Source of the DNA: Desulfitobacterium_A sp035539115
GTDB taxonomy: Bacteria > Bacillota > Desulfitobacteriia > Desulfitobacteriales > Desulfitobacteriaceae
Assembly (NCBI RefSeq): GCF_035539115.1
Contig: NZ_DATLJA010000019.1
Coordinates: 1-36,375 of the forward strand
DNA: 36,375 nucleotides
Direction of reading: 5' to 3'
In this document: piece after piece, positions 1 through 6,790 of the stretch
How positions within the stretch are numbered: the stretch's first letter is position 1
Layout of the letters: every line of letters starts with the position of its first letter
The notes under the pieces: generated by a model
The model's input: only the letters and a program-made list of their open reading frames with translations
Told to the model about the DNA's origin: nothing
The model's database searches: none
Position numbers and translations under genes: made by a program

Positions 1-31
1 AATAATTACATAACGCACATGGCCAATTCTA

Positions 32-1072
32 TTATGCATCGGCTTTTAGTACGACTTTAATGGCATTGTCACGGCGCTGTTCAAAGATATCGTACCCTTC
101 CGCAACCTGTGATAACGGTATAGTGTGGGTAATAAGGGGTTTCATATTAAGTTTTCCCTCTTTAATTAAGTCAATTAACTCGGGGATATGATTGGCCTTA
201 AGTAGCCCCATTTTGATCGTGATATTTTGGATCCACAGTTTTTGCATTTCCAAGGCCTGTGCTTTTTCAAATACTCCAATTAAAGAAACAGTCCCTCCTG
301 GCCTAACGCCAGCAATCGCTCCTTTGAAGGTTGGCTCAAAACCGTTGGCTTCGATTGTTACATCAGCACCACGACCGTTGGTGAAATCTCTTAAAGCCTG
401 CGTAACATCAACTTTTTGAGGATTCAACCCATAATCAGCCCACCCTTGCTTTATTGCAAAATCAAGCCTAGATTCATCTATGTCTACAGCGACAATTCTA
501 GCAGGCCCCCAAAGGCGGGCAGTTGCCATAGCACACATGCCGACAGGGCCAGACCCGAACACTGCCACAGTATCTCCAGGCTGAATATTGCCGTTTTCAG
601 CTCCAAAATACCCTGTTGAAAGGATATCTCCGACGAACAAGACATCTTCGTCAGTTAAACTGTCCGGAATTAGGTATAGTCCATTATCAGCATAAGGAAC
701 TCTAACTAAATCGGCTTGACAACCATCAATTTTATAACCGAAGATCCAACTGCCATCTTCACATCGTGAATATAGTCCACGTTTACAATAGTAACACTCC
801 ATACATTGAGTGACACTGGATACGGCGACCTTATCCCCTTTCTTAAACTTATTGACACCTGTTCCGGTTTCGATGACTTCACCACAGAATTCGTGTCCGA
901 TAATTCTTCCTGCTTCGACTTCGGGCATTCCGCCGTTCCTGATGTGTTTATCAGTTCCACAAATGGTTGAGGTGGTCACCCTGATTATTGCGTCTGTTGA
1001 TTTAAGAATTTTCGGGTTAGGTACTTCATCAAGACTCATTTTCTTGGGACCATGATACACAAATGCTTTCAT
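32..1072 (-). CDS. Zinc-dependent alcohol dehydrogenase (medium-chain MDR family)
   Basis: This 346-residue protein is a medium-chain dehydrogenase that should oxidise or reduce an alcohol/carbonyl pair with NAD(P) in the cytoplasm. The catalytic zinc ligands are visible as Cys38 in the CGTDKH motif and the His60-Glu61 pair. A structural-zinc lobe is formed by Cys90, Cys93, Cys96 and Cys104 (CxxCxxCx7C). The Rossmann motif GSGPVG lies in the middle of the chain. The length is normal for the family. I start at the ATG ending at 1072 because GGGGAGG sits about 6 bases upstream; an in-frame start 20 codons earlier has no such site. Overall it resembles the secondary-alcohol dehydrogenase branch, but substrate cannot be told from sequence. 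It is a single gene, with no visible partner. Confidence 0.92.
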   Translation of the reverse strand: MKAFVYHGPKKMSLDEVPNPKILKSTDAIIRVTTSTICGTDKHIRNGGMPEVEAGRIIGHEFCGEVIETGTGVNKFKKGDKVAVSSVTQCMECYYCKRGLYSRCEDGSWIFGYKIDGCQADLVRVPYADNGLYLIPDSLTDEDVLFVGDILSTGYFGAENGNIQPGDTVAVFGSGPVGMCAMATARLWGPARIVAVDIDESRLDFAIKQGWADYGLNPQKVDVTQALRDFTNGRGADVTIEANGFEPTFKGAIAGVRPGGTVSLIGVFEKAQALEMQKLWIQNITIKMGLLKANHIPELIDLIKEGKLNMKPLITHTIPLSQVAEGYDIFEQRRDNAIKVVLKADA

Positions 1073-1172
1073 AATAATCCTCCCCTTCAAATAACATCTT
1101 TTTATAATTCCATTATATTCTTTGTTTTTCAATTATTCAATGAATTTTCTGAATAATTATAATATTGATCGG

Positions 1173-1284
1173 GGGTTGCCAGCAACCCTACCCTATTTCT
1201 TGCAAGGGGGTGGCTACCCACCCATCCTTAGTGCGTATAATGACGTTGTTATAGTTCGTGTAATTAGTATTACACGAACTATAA
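1173..1284. repeat. Three consecutive hairpins, the last a perfect 16-bp inverted repeat
   Basis: Three palindromes follow one another: GGGTTGC/GCAACCC at 1173-1188, GGGTGG/CCACCC at 1208-1223, and a perfect 16-bp inverted repeat at 1249-1264 and 1269-1284 (arms TTATAGTTCGTGTAAT) with a 4-base TAGT loop. None has a T tract typical of an intrinsic terminator. They could be the end of a mobile element, an integration site or a regulator site; I do not recognise them. Confidence 0.6.
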
Positions 1285-1433
1285 AGCACTAAAACAGGGT
1301 GTTTTATGTGTATAATTACCCTACTCAACAACTCGTCTTTACTTTTACTTCCACCCCAGTGAGTGCAGTTAGGGCAGTTGCCTTTGTTCTTAGAATTTAT
1401 TGTGTCATAATGCCAGCATTTAGCCTTTTCCAA
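1188..1433 (-). CDS. Doubtful small ORF with an N-terminal Cys/His cluster
   Basis: The reading frame has 81 codons from a TTG start. Its first 30 residues look protein-like, with a possible zinc site built from Cys6, His8 and the CPNC pair near residues 19-22. The rest runs through the hairpins at 1208-1284 and looks less like a protein. The start is weak: a purine-rich stretch lies upstream, but closer to an out-of-frame ATG. It may be a decayed remnant of a mobile-element gene, or not a gene at all. I do not recognise a family. Confidence 0.22.
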   Translation of the reverse strand: MEKAKCWHYDTINSKNKGNCPNCTHWGGSKSKDELLSRVIIHIKHPVLVLYSSCNTNYTNYNNVIIRTKDGWVATPLQEIG

Positions 1434-1519
1434 ACTGCATCACTTCTTTCTACCATATTGTGGCAATTATAACAGACAAAGCATAAGCTGTATTATCTTT
1501 AGGTAAAGGAGGAATTCAA

Positions 1520-1624
1520 ATGGCATTTGGTGCTGATGCAGCCTGTGGTCCTGGATTCGGTGCTGGAATTGCAATCGTCGTTGTTATTATTCTTCTGCTT
1601 ATCGCTTTGGGTATTGTATTCTAA
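1520..1624 (+). CDS. YjcZ-like tiny membrane protein (34 aa)
   Basis: The 34-residue product has a short Gly/Ala-rich head with one Cys and then a single hydrophobic stretch from about residue 17 to the C-terminus, ending in LIALGIVF. This is the architecture of the YjcZ/SscA family of tiny sporulation-associated proteins (tiny single transmembrane motif family), which in Bacillus are small spore-coat-related proteins. AAAGGAGG lies 7 bases before the ATG, so translation is likely strong. The next gene ends in nearly the same residues, ALGVIF, so the two are probably duplicates. It is easily missed because of its length. The sporulation role is an inference from family resemblance. Confidence 0.8.
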   Translation: MAFGADAACGPGFGAGIAIVVVIILLLIALGIVF

Positions 1625-1642
1625 ATCTTAAATCTTAAATCT
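1622..1642 (+). repeat. Three tandem copies of a 7-bp unit
   Basis: TAAATCT is repeated three times head to tail, beginning at the stop codon of the 34-aa gene and lying just before the ribosome binding site of the next one. It probably arose by slippage; any role in spacing or message stability is unknown. Confidence 0.7.
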
Positions 1643-1667
1643 TATTTTTATACAAGGAGGATATATT

Positions 1668-1850
1668 ATGTACGGATATGGAGTAGGTCATTATCCACAC
1701 ATTTCGCCTGTTGGTGCTCCACCACATGTTGGACCTATTGTAAGCTGTTGCCCACCTATTGCTCCTATAGCCCCCGTTGGCGCTGGTGTAGGTGTAGGGA
1801 TTATCGCTATCGCAATCTTGATTCTTATCGCCTTAGGAGTAATCTTTTAA
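1668..1850 (+). CDS. YjcZ-like small membrane protein (60 aa)
   Basis: The 60-residue product starts with a Tyr/Gly/His-rich segment (MYGYGVGHYPH), continues with a Pro/Gly/Val-rich linker that contains a CC pair near residue 27, and ends with a single transmembrane segment from about residue 40 to ALGVIF. The C-terminal segment closely matches that of the gene 43 bases upstream, so this is a longer member of the same YjcZ-like family. The Tyr/Gly/Pro-rich head is typical of small spore-coat or spore-envelope proteins. AAGGAGG is placed 8 bases before the ATG. It is probably co-transcribed with its neighbours on both sides. Confidence 0.82.
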   Translation: MYGYGVGHYPHISPVGAPPHVGPIVSCCPPIAPIAPVGAGVGVGIIAIAILILIALGVIF

Positions 1851-1871
1851 TACGAGAAAGGAGATAGGCTT

Positions 1872-1940
1872 ATGTTCTGGCGTTTCGGATTCTTTTCTCC
1901 ATTCTTTTCCCCATTTTTCAGCCCGTTCTTTTGGTGGTAA
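1872..1940 (+). CDS. 22-residue Phe/Pro/Trp-rich micropeptide with three FFSP repeats
   Basis: An ATG preceded by AAAGGAG opens a 22-codon frame that starts 21 bases after the previous stop. The peptide begins MFWRFGF, contains three consecutive FFSP units, and ends FFWW. Half of its residues are Phe. The good ribosome binding site, tight spacing to two YjcZ-like genes and periodic repeat make coding likely despite the size. A very aromatic peptide like this would bind membranes or assemble with itself; it could be a structural spore-layer peptide. No family is known to me, and the function is unknown. Confidence 0.6.
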   Translation: MFWRFGFFSPFFSPFFSPFFWW

Positions 1941-1948
1941 ACAACGTG

Positions 1949-1980
1949 TGGCCAGGCTGTGTGTCTGGCCATTCTCATTG
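1949..1980 (+). terminator. Probable terminator of the tiny-gene operon
   Basis: A 7-bp stem (TGGCCAG / CTGGCCA) with a 9-base loop begins 9 bases after the stop of the micropeptide gene. The tail is only moderately T-rich (ATTCTCATTGT), so termination may be incomplete. Confidence 0.5.
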
Positions 1981-2021
1981 TCATATTCATCAATTGTCTA
2001 AGTGATAGGAAGTGATTGAAT

Positions 2022-2444
2022 ATGCTTAAAGAAGATATCGATTTAAGTTTGGTCTACAAAGAAAGAGTCGGTGATATTCTTTTTCTTCTTGGGACAATTT
2101 TAGCTATAATATCAACTTATCAAGCTGAACAATCTATCGTTACTAAACTATTAAGAATTAAATCTACACAAGATAACTCTGCAAATACAACTGCACTAGC
2201 AAGTTGGCTTTTCTTTACTGCAAGTATAATCTTTGCTAATGTAGCAATTATTAGATTGGTAGAACTAAAACAACCGACTAATTCTAAAGTATCACCTTCA
2301 ATATTAAGAGGCAGTAAATTTACGGTCATTGGGAATATTTTTAAGGTCGTTGGTTTTGGATTAGCCGCAATTGGTAATCAATTGAAGGCGAATAGTTTAA
2401 ACGATACCTTTACAAAAAGAGCCTTACGGCTCCATAATCGCTAA
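2022..2444 (+). CDS. Small integral membrane protein, unknown function
   Basis: The 140-residue product has three hydrophobic segments at roughly residues 16-35, 62-88 and 106-128, joined by short polar loops, with charged termini. It has no catalytic motif that I recognise. I chose the ATG at 2022 rather than the TTG two codons earlier because AGGAAGTGA lies 7 bases upstream of the ATG. It follows the tiny-protein genes on the same strand, but a probable terminator separates them, and a strong hairpin follows it. It looks like a lone hypothetical membrane protein of the kind common in clostridia. Confidence 0.75.
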   Translation: MLKEDIDLSLVYKERVGDILFLLGTILAIISTYQAEQSIVTKLLRIKSTQDNSANTTALASWLFFTASIIFANVAIIRLVELKQPTNSKVSPSILRGSKFTVIGNIFKVVGFGLAAIGNQLKANSLNDTFTKRALRLHNR

Positions 2445-2448
2445 AAGA

Positions 2449-2477
2449 GAAAGGCGCCCCGTTTGGGTACGCCTTTT
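2449..2477 (+). terminator. Intrinsic terminator after the small membrane protein
   Basis: The stem AAAGGCG / CGCCTTT is extended inward by CCC/GGG around a CGTTT loop and ends in TTTT. It starts within 10 bases of the stop codon. Confidence 0.75.
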
Positions 2478-2554
2478 GACAGTGTTTCTTACTTATAAAA
2501 TTCTACAATACAAGTTTAACACATCCAATATGTCATGTAAATTTCACGTTTCTT

Positions 2555-2767
2555 TCACAGATATTTCAATAGATAAAAACCCACTATACCTCTAACCGCA
2601 AGCCATCCACGCCAAAAAAGTAGAATTGCGAGCTCATCGATCATTTCGTTTCGCCACCGGCGCACGGACGATTCATCACAATGGATTTCGGCAGCTACGA
2701 GTTGGATTCTCTCAGACCATTGGATCGTTCTCTTATCCGGATCAATTGTAAAGCTTTTGAATAACAC
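2555..2767 (-). pseudogene. Possible remnant of a helix-turn-helix (transposase-like) protein
   Basis: The 70-codon frame opens with GTG right after an in-frame stop and has no clear ribosome binding site. Residues 25-45 read like a DNA-binding helix-turn-helix (AAEIHCDESSVRRWRNEM), as in the N-terminal accessory domains of some insertion-element proteins. The adjoining 150 bases up to manA contain another short protein-like stretch in a broken frame. I read the 2480-2911 interval as a decayed mobile-element or regulator fragment with no intact gene. The family is not identified. Confidence 0.3.
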
Positions 2768-2911
2768 TTAAACTGATCTTTCGTAAAGCTTCAAATTCTT
2801 AAAGTTGAGCATGACTGATGAGGAAGGTAAGTTGGCTTGTTTTAAGCTTTTGTGCTCTTTTATCCAGATTGGGAACTTCCCGATGAATTTTAGCCAAATT
2901 TGAAAAATAAT

Positions 2912-3976
2912 TCACATATCACATCTGCATACATTTTTATAGATTTCATCAATAGAATATCCAGCTTTAATTAAGGGCGAAATAATATCTTGCTGTAAAT
3001 CAGGCACATATATTTTTAGAGCTTTAAAATTTCCCCAAATTATATACTCTCCCAAAGATGCGGGTATAAGTACTGTTTCACCCTTTTTAGCATAAGTTGT
3101 ACCTTCATAATATTTAATTAATGCCTCACCTTCAATAAAAAAGTAAATATAAAATTTGTTACCCTTTGCATTCTCTTCAAATTTTTCACTTATATTTAAT
3201 AACTCTAAAGAGAAGTATCTGTTAGAAAGCTTATAAGTTTTTGTTGAGCCTGAGTCAATTGGCAAATCAAGCCCCTTAACCTTAGCCATATTACAGTTTG
3301 TATTGAAATTTATAACTTCAAGTGCTTTTTCAATATGAAGAGTCCTACTATTACCTTTTTCATCCAAGCGGTTATAGTCATATACCCTATAGGTTAAGTT
3401 TGAATTCTGCTGTATTTCTGCTAAAACAATACCCTTACCTATTGCATGAACTATGCCTGACTGTACATCGATCGTATCTCCAGGAAATACATTAATATAA
3501 TTAAGACAGGATTCAATTTTATTTTCACAAACTGACCTGGAGAAAATATCCTTATTAATACCTGATATTAAACCATAAACAATTTTAGCATTGGGCTTTG
3601 CATCAATTATATACCAAGCTTCATGCTTTCCAAACACATTATTTTCATTGATGCGTGCATACTCATCATCTGGATGAACTTGCACAGAAAGCTTGTCATT
3701 TGCATCAATTAATTTAAATAGTAATGGAAAGTATGTTTTATGATGCTTCCATATATCTAAGCCCATCACATCCTGAGGGCATTTTTCTATCAATTCTTTA
3801 AGGCTTAATCCTTGAAATATCCCATTAGAAATTATACTAATACCATCCGGATGGCTAGACACTTCCCATGCTTCGGCGATTTTCCCTTCAGGCAGGGCTT
3901 TACCTAACTTTTCAAGATTTCTCCCCCCCCAAATATAATTTTTATAAGCAGGCCTGAATTTTAATGGATATAACAA
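2912..3976 (-). CDS. manA: Mannose-6-phosphate isomerase, class I
   Basis: The enzyme interconverts fructose-6-P and mannose-6-P, the entry step to GDP-mannose. The 354-residue cupin-type protein has the expected zinc ligands: Gln99 and His101 in QVHPDD, Glu119 in KHEAW, and His177 in GIVHAIG. The conserved segment around Arg197 (YRVYDYNR) is also present. The start is a TTG with GGAGG 7 bases upstream; there is no good ATG. It is divergent from gmd across 186 bp and completes a route to GDP-fucose with manC, gmd and fcl. A run of eight G (plus-strand C at 3923-3930) lies inside codons 16-18, where a length change would shift the frame early in the protein. Confidence 0.95.
   Translation of the reverse strand: MLYPLKFRPAYKNYIWGGRNLEKLGKALPEGKIAEAWEVSSHPDGISIISNGIFQGLSLKELIEKCPQDVMGLDIWKHHKTYFPLLFKLIDANDKLSVQVHPDDEYARINENNVFGKHEAWYIIDAKPNAKIVYGLISGINKDIFSRSVCENKIESCLNYINVFPGDTIDVQSGIVHAIGKGIVLAEIQQNSNLTYRVYDYNRLDEKGNSRTLHIEKALEVINFNTNCNMAKVKGLDLPIDSGSTKTYKLSNRYFSLELLNISEKFEENAKGNKFYIYFFIEGEALIKYYEGTTYAKKGETVLIPASLGEYIIWGNFKALKIYVPDLQQDIISPLIKAGYSIDEIYKNVCRCDM
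3923..3930 (-). repeat. G8 homopolymer inside manA codons 16-18
   Basis: Eight consecutive G on the coding strand encode Trp-Gly-Gly. Homopolymers of this size can gain or lose a base by slippage, which here would abolish ManA. Whether it varies is unknown. Confidence 0.75.
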
Positions 3977-4162
3977 ATTAATACCTCCAGCTTTTAAAAT
4001 TACGCTGGTAGATATTATGTTAATTTAAAAAAAATATGACATATTAGGATACATATTTACATCACATAATTGAGCTTATGAACATATCATGCTAACAGGT
4101 ATGGCATGAATAGCATTCAGGGATTTTAATAACCCAATTTTAATTAACAGAGAGGTTTTTAG
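3977..4162. promoter_or_regulatory. Divergent intergenic region between manA and gmd
   Basis: This 186-bp AT-rich gap must hold the promoters for manA (leftward) and gmd-fcl (rightward). I see an imperfect inverted repeat (ATGCTA at 4089-4094 against TAGCAT further on) but no convincing -35/-10 pair. GAGAGG precedes the gmd start. Confidence 0.4.
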
Positions 4163-5182
4163 ATGAAAAAAGCATTAATTGTTGGTATTACAGGACAAGA
4201 TGGGTCATATCTAGCAGAGTTATTGCTTGATAAAGGGTATGAAGTTCATGGCATTATTCGTAGAAGCAGTTCCTTTAATACCCAAAGAATCGATCATTTA
4301 GTTGAAGAATCCAATGATGAGCAAAGGTTTTTTTTACATTTCGGAGATTTAAGTGATTCAGGAAGCTTAAGCAAATTAATTTATAAGATTGGCCCTTGTG
4401 AAGTTTATAATCTTGGTGCTCAAAGCCATGTCAAAGTTTCTTTCGAAATCCCCGAATTCACATCGGATGTGAATGCCTTAGGTACTTTACGGCTTCTGGA
4501 TAGCATGAAAGAAGTAAATCCGGAAATTAAATTTTATCAAGCCTCCTCAAGCGAATTATTTGGCATGGTAAGAGAAACACCTCAGAATGAGAATACGCCC
4601 TTTTACCCAAGGAGCCCTTATGCAGCAGCCAAACTCTATGCTTACTGGATAACAGTAAACTACAGGGAGGCGTATGGTTTGTATGCCTGCAACGGAATTT
4701 TGTTCAATCACGAATCCCCAAGAAGAGGAAAAACCTTTGTAACGAGAAAGATAACTACAGGTATTTCCAATATATTAAAAGGAAAGCAGGACAAGATCAT
4801 CCTAGGTAATATAAATGCAAAGAGAGACTGGGGCTTTGCCGGCGATTATGTGGAAGCAATGTGGTTGATGCTCCAGCAGAAAGAGCCAGAAGACTTTGTA
4901 ATAGCAACCGGAGAGACACATACCGTAAAAAAATTTTGCGAACTTGCTTTCAGAAATGTAGGCATTGATTTGCTATGGGAAGGTGAAGGAATAAACGAAA
5001 AGGGTATTGATAGTAGCTCAGGAAGAGAGTTGATAAGCATCAGCAGCAAGTATTTCAGACCAAGTGAGGTTGATTTACTGCTTGGAGATGCCAAGAAAGC
5101 AAAACAAAAACTAGGCTGGACTCCAAAGGTATCCTTTGAGGAGTTAGTTAAAATGATGGTTGATGGTGATATAAATTCATAA
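4163..5182 (+). CDS. gmd: GDP-mannose 4,6-dehydratase
   Basis: This enzyme converts GDP-D-mannose to GDP-4-keto-6-deoxy-D-mannose using bound NADP. The 339-residue extended SDR has the nucleotide-binding motif GITGQDGSYL at residues 8-17. The active-site segment SSSELFG is followed by the catalytic YAAAK. An RRSSSFNTQRI loop near residues 32-42 is typical of Gmd proteins. Length is normal. It is followed by fcl 36 bases downstream and preceded by divergent manA. Its keto product is also a plausible substrate for the E1-type enzyme encoded later in the island. Confidence 0.96.
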   Translation: MKKALIVGITGQDGSYLAELLLDKGYEVHGIIRRSSSFNTQRIDHLVEESNDEQRFFLHFGDLSDSGSLSKLIYKIGPCEVYNLGAQSHVKVSFEIPEFTSDVNALGTLRLLDSMKEVNPEIKFYQASSSELFGMVRETPQNENTPFYPRSPYAAAKLYAYWITVNYREAYGLYACNGILFNHESPRRGKTFVTRKITTGISNILKGKQDKIILGNINAKRDWGFAGDYVEAMWLMLQQKEPEDFVIATGETHTVKKFCELAFRNVGIDLLWEGEGINEKGIDSSSGRELISISSKYFRPSEVDLLLGDAKKAKQKLGWTPKVSFEELVKMMVDGDINS

Positions 5183-5218
5183 GAAAGTTGAATATTGTGT
5201 GTAAAGGAGGTTTCGAAA

Positions 5219-6148
5219 TTGGAAAAAGATAGCAGAATTTATGTGGCAGGGCACACGGGAATGGTTGGTTCTGCCATAGTCAGATGCCTTAAGAGCAAGG
5301 GATATAATAACATTATATCTAGAACACATGGAGAGCTTGATTTGACAAATCAAGCTTCTACAGAAAAATTTTTCAGAGACGAAAAACCGGAATATGTCTT
5401 TCTGGCTGCAGCCAAGGTAGGGGGAATACATGCAAACAGTAATTACCCTGCCGACTTTATAATGGAAAATATGCTTATTGAATGTAATATAATAAAAAGT
5501 GCACATGCAAATAGTGTTAAAAAATTAATGCTTTTAGGCAGCTCGTGTATTTATCCCAAAATGTGTCCGCAACCTATCAAGGAGGAATATCTTCTTACAG
5601 GAGAGTTGGAACCTACCAATGAAGCATATGCATTGGCCAAAATATCAGGAATTAAAATGTGCCAATCTTATAACAAACAATATGGTACAAAGTATATTAG
5701 TGTAATGCCTGCCAGTCTTTACGGCATCAACGATAGGTTCGACATAAATAACTCGCATGTTATTCCTTCTATGATTATTAAAATAGACAGTGCTAAAAAG
5801 ACAAACAGACCGTTTGTGGAATTGTGGGGTACCGGAACGCCTTTGAGGGAATTCCTTTATGTAGATGACATGGCCGATGCGTGCCTATCCCTGATGAAGA
5901 CTTATGAAGGTAACGATTTTATTAATATAGGTTCCGGACAAGAAATCAGCATAAGAAACCTAGCAGAAACAATTAAGAAGGTTGTAGGCTATCAGGGTGA
6001 GATATTATTCGATGCAAGCAAGCCGGATGGGACACCGAGAAGGGTATTAGACAATACGAAAATCTGTGCAACCGGATGGAATCCCAAGGTCGAGATGGAG
6101 GAGGGAATTAGCAGAGAATACGATTATTATTTAAACCATATTATTTAA
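5219..6148 (+). CDS. fcl: GDP-L-fucose synthase (epimerase/reductase)
   Basis: The enzyme epimerises C3 and C5 and reduces C4 of GDP-4-keto-6-deoxymannose with NADPH to give GDP-L-fucose. The 309-residue SDR shows the GHTGMVGS nucleotide motif at about residues 10-17, the SSCIYPK segment with the conserved Cys, and the catalytic YALAK. The start is the TTG at 5219, because AAAGGAGG lies 8 bases before it; an in-frame start 8 codons upstream would place this site inside the gene. It forms an operon with gmd and ends at a very strong hairpin. Confidence 0.95.
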   Translation: MEKDSRIYVAGHTGMVGSAIVRCLKSKGYNNIISRTHGELDLTNQASTEKFFRDEKPEYVFLAAAKVGGIHANSNYPADFIMENMLIECNIIKSAHANSVKKLMLLGSSCIYPKMCPQPIKEEYLLTGELEPTNEAYALAKISGIKMCQSYNKQYGTKYISVMPASLYGINDRFDINNSHVIPSMIIKIDSAKKTNRPFVELWGTGTPLREFLYVDDMADACLSLMKTYEGNDFINIGSGQEISIRNLAETIKKVVGYQGEILFDASKPDGTPRRVLDNTKICATGWNPKVEMEEGISREYDYYLNHII

Positions 6149-6161
6149 GGAAAATGACGAT

Positions 6162-6215
6162 AAAAAGAAGAAGCCATCTCTTGTAATATTTTGCAAGAGA
6201 TGGCTTCTTCTTTTT
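6162..6215. terminator. Bidirectional terminator between fcl and the DivIVA-like gene
   Basis: A perfect 22-bp inverted repeat (6162-6183 and 6194-6215) with a 10-base loop has A5 at one end and T5 at the other. It can therefore terminate fcl on the plus strand and the converging DivIVA-like gene on the minus strand. Confidence 0.92.
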
Positions 6216-6223
6216 CCAGGTAT

Positions 6224-6682
6224 TTACTTGTCAGACAACTGCTCTAATACCTCTAATTGAGAATACAGTAGAGCCTCTGACTTTGTTTTAAATGTATAAA
6301 GCTTTCTTTTTATTCCCTCATATTCAAAATTAATTTTATTGACCTCCTGATTCGCATCATTTACTAGTTTTCGGGCTGTTGTTTCAGCTTCTTCAATAAT
6401 GGTTTTTGCTTTTTCACATGCACTCTCTTTAATAGTATTACTTGTATGGTGAGCAATTATTACGGAATGCTGCAGGGATTCTTCAATCGATTTATAGTGC
6501 TGTACTATTTCATCCAACACAGAAATACGACTTTTTAACTCGTTTATTTCATTCGTAATATTGTTGTAATCACTGTAATCACTAATAATTTTAGTTAGCA
6601 TTTCATCGACCTGGTTCTTGCTGTATCCAATTAAAATTTTATTAAAATTTATGCTTTCTAAATCGTCAGGAGTATAATTCAT
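6224..6682 (-). CDS. DivIVA-domain coiled-coil protein
   Basis: The 152-residue protein starts with a DivIVA-type membrane-curvature segment (INFNKILIGYSKNQVDEM, residues 11-28). A long, Glu/Lys-rich coiled coil follows from about residue 33 to 145. DivIVA/GpsB-like proteins sit at curved membranes, division septa and poles and recruit cell-wall or polar machinery. It is shorter than true DivIVA and may be a paralog dedicated to the neighbouring envelope-sugar genes; that is inference from position only. The ATG is preceded by GGAGAGG. It converges on fcl, sharing the terminator, and the next gene upstream is the phosphotransferase-like gene 108 bases away. Confidence 0.85.
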   Translation of the reverse strand: MNYTPDDLESINFNKILIGYSKNQVDEMLTKIISDYSDYNNITNEINELKSRISVLDEIVQHYKSIEESLQHSVIIAHHTSNTIKESACEKAKTIIEEAETTARKLVNDANQEVNKINFEYEGIKRKLYTFKTKSEALLYSQLEVLEQLSDK

Positions 6683-6790
6683 GAGATCCTCTCCTTAAAT
6701 AAATATACTTTTCTATATAATACTTATTTTCTAAAATTAGAGATATTCATTATTTTAAATAATAACAAAAATATTTTTACTGTATCCACT

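Noticed and set aside
6162..6215. Attachment site or mobile-element end
   Set aside because: The long perfect palindrome has A and T tracts at its ends and lies between converging genes, which fits a bidirectional terminator.
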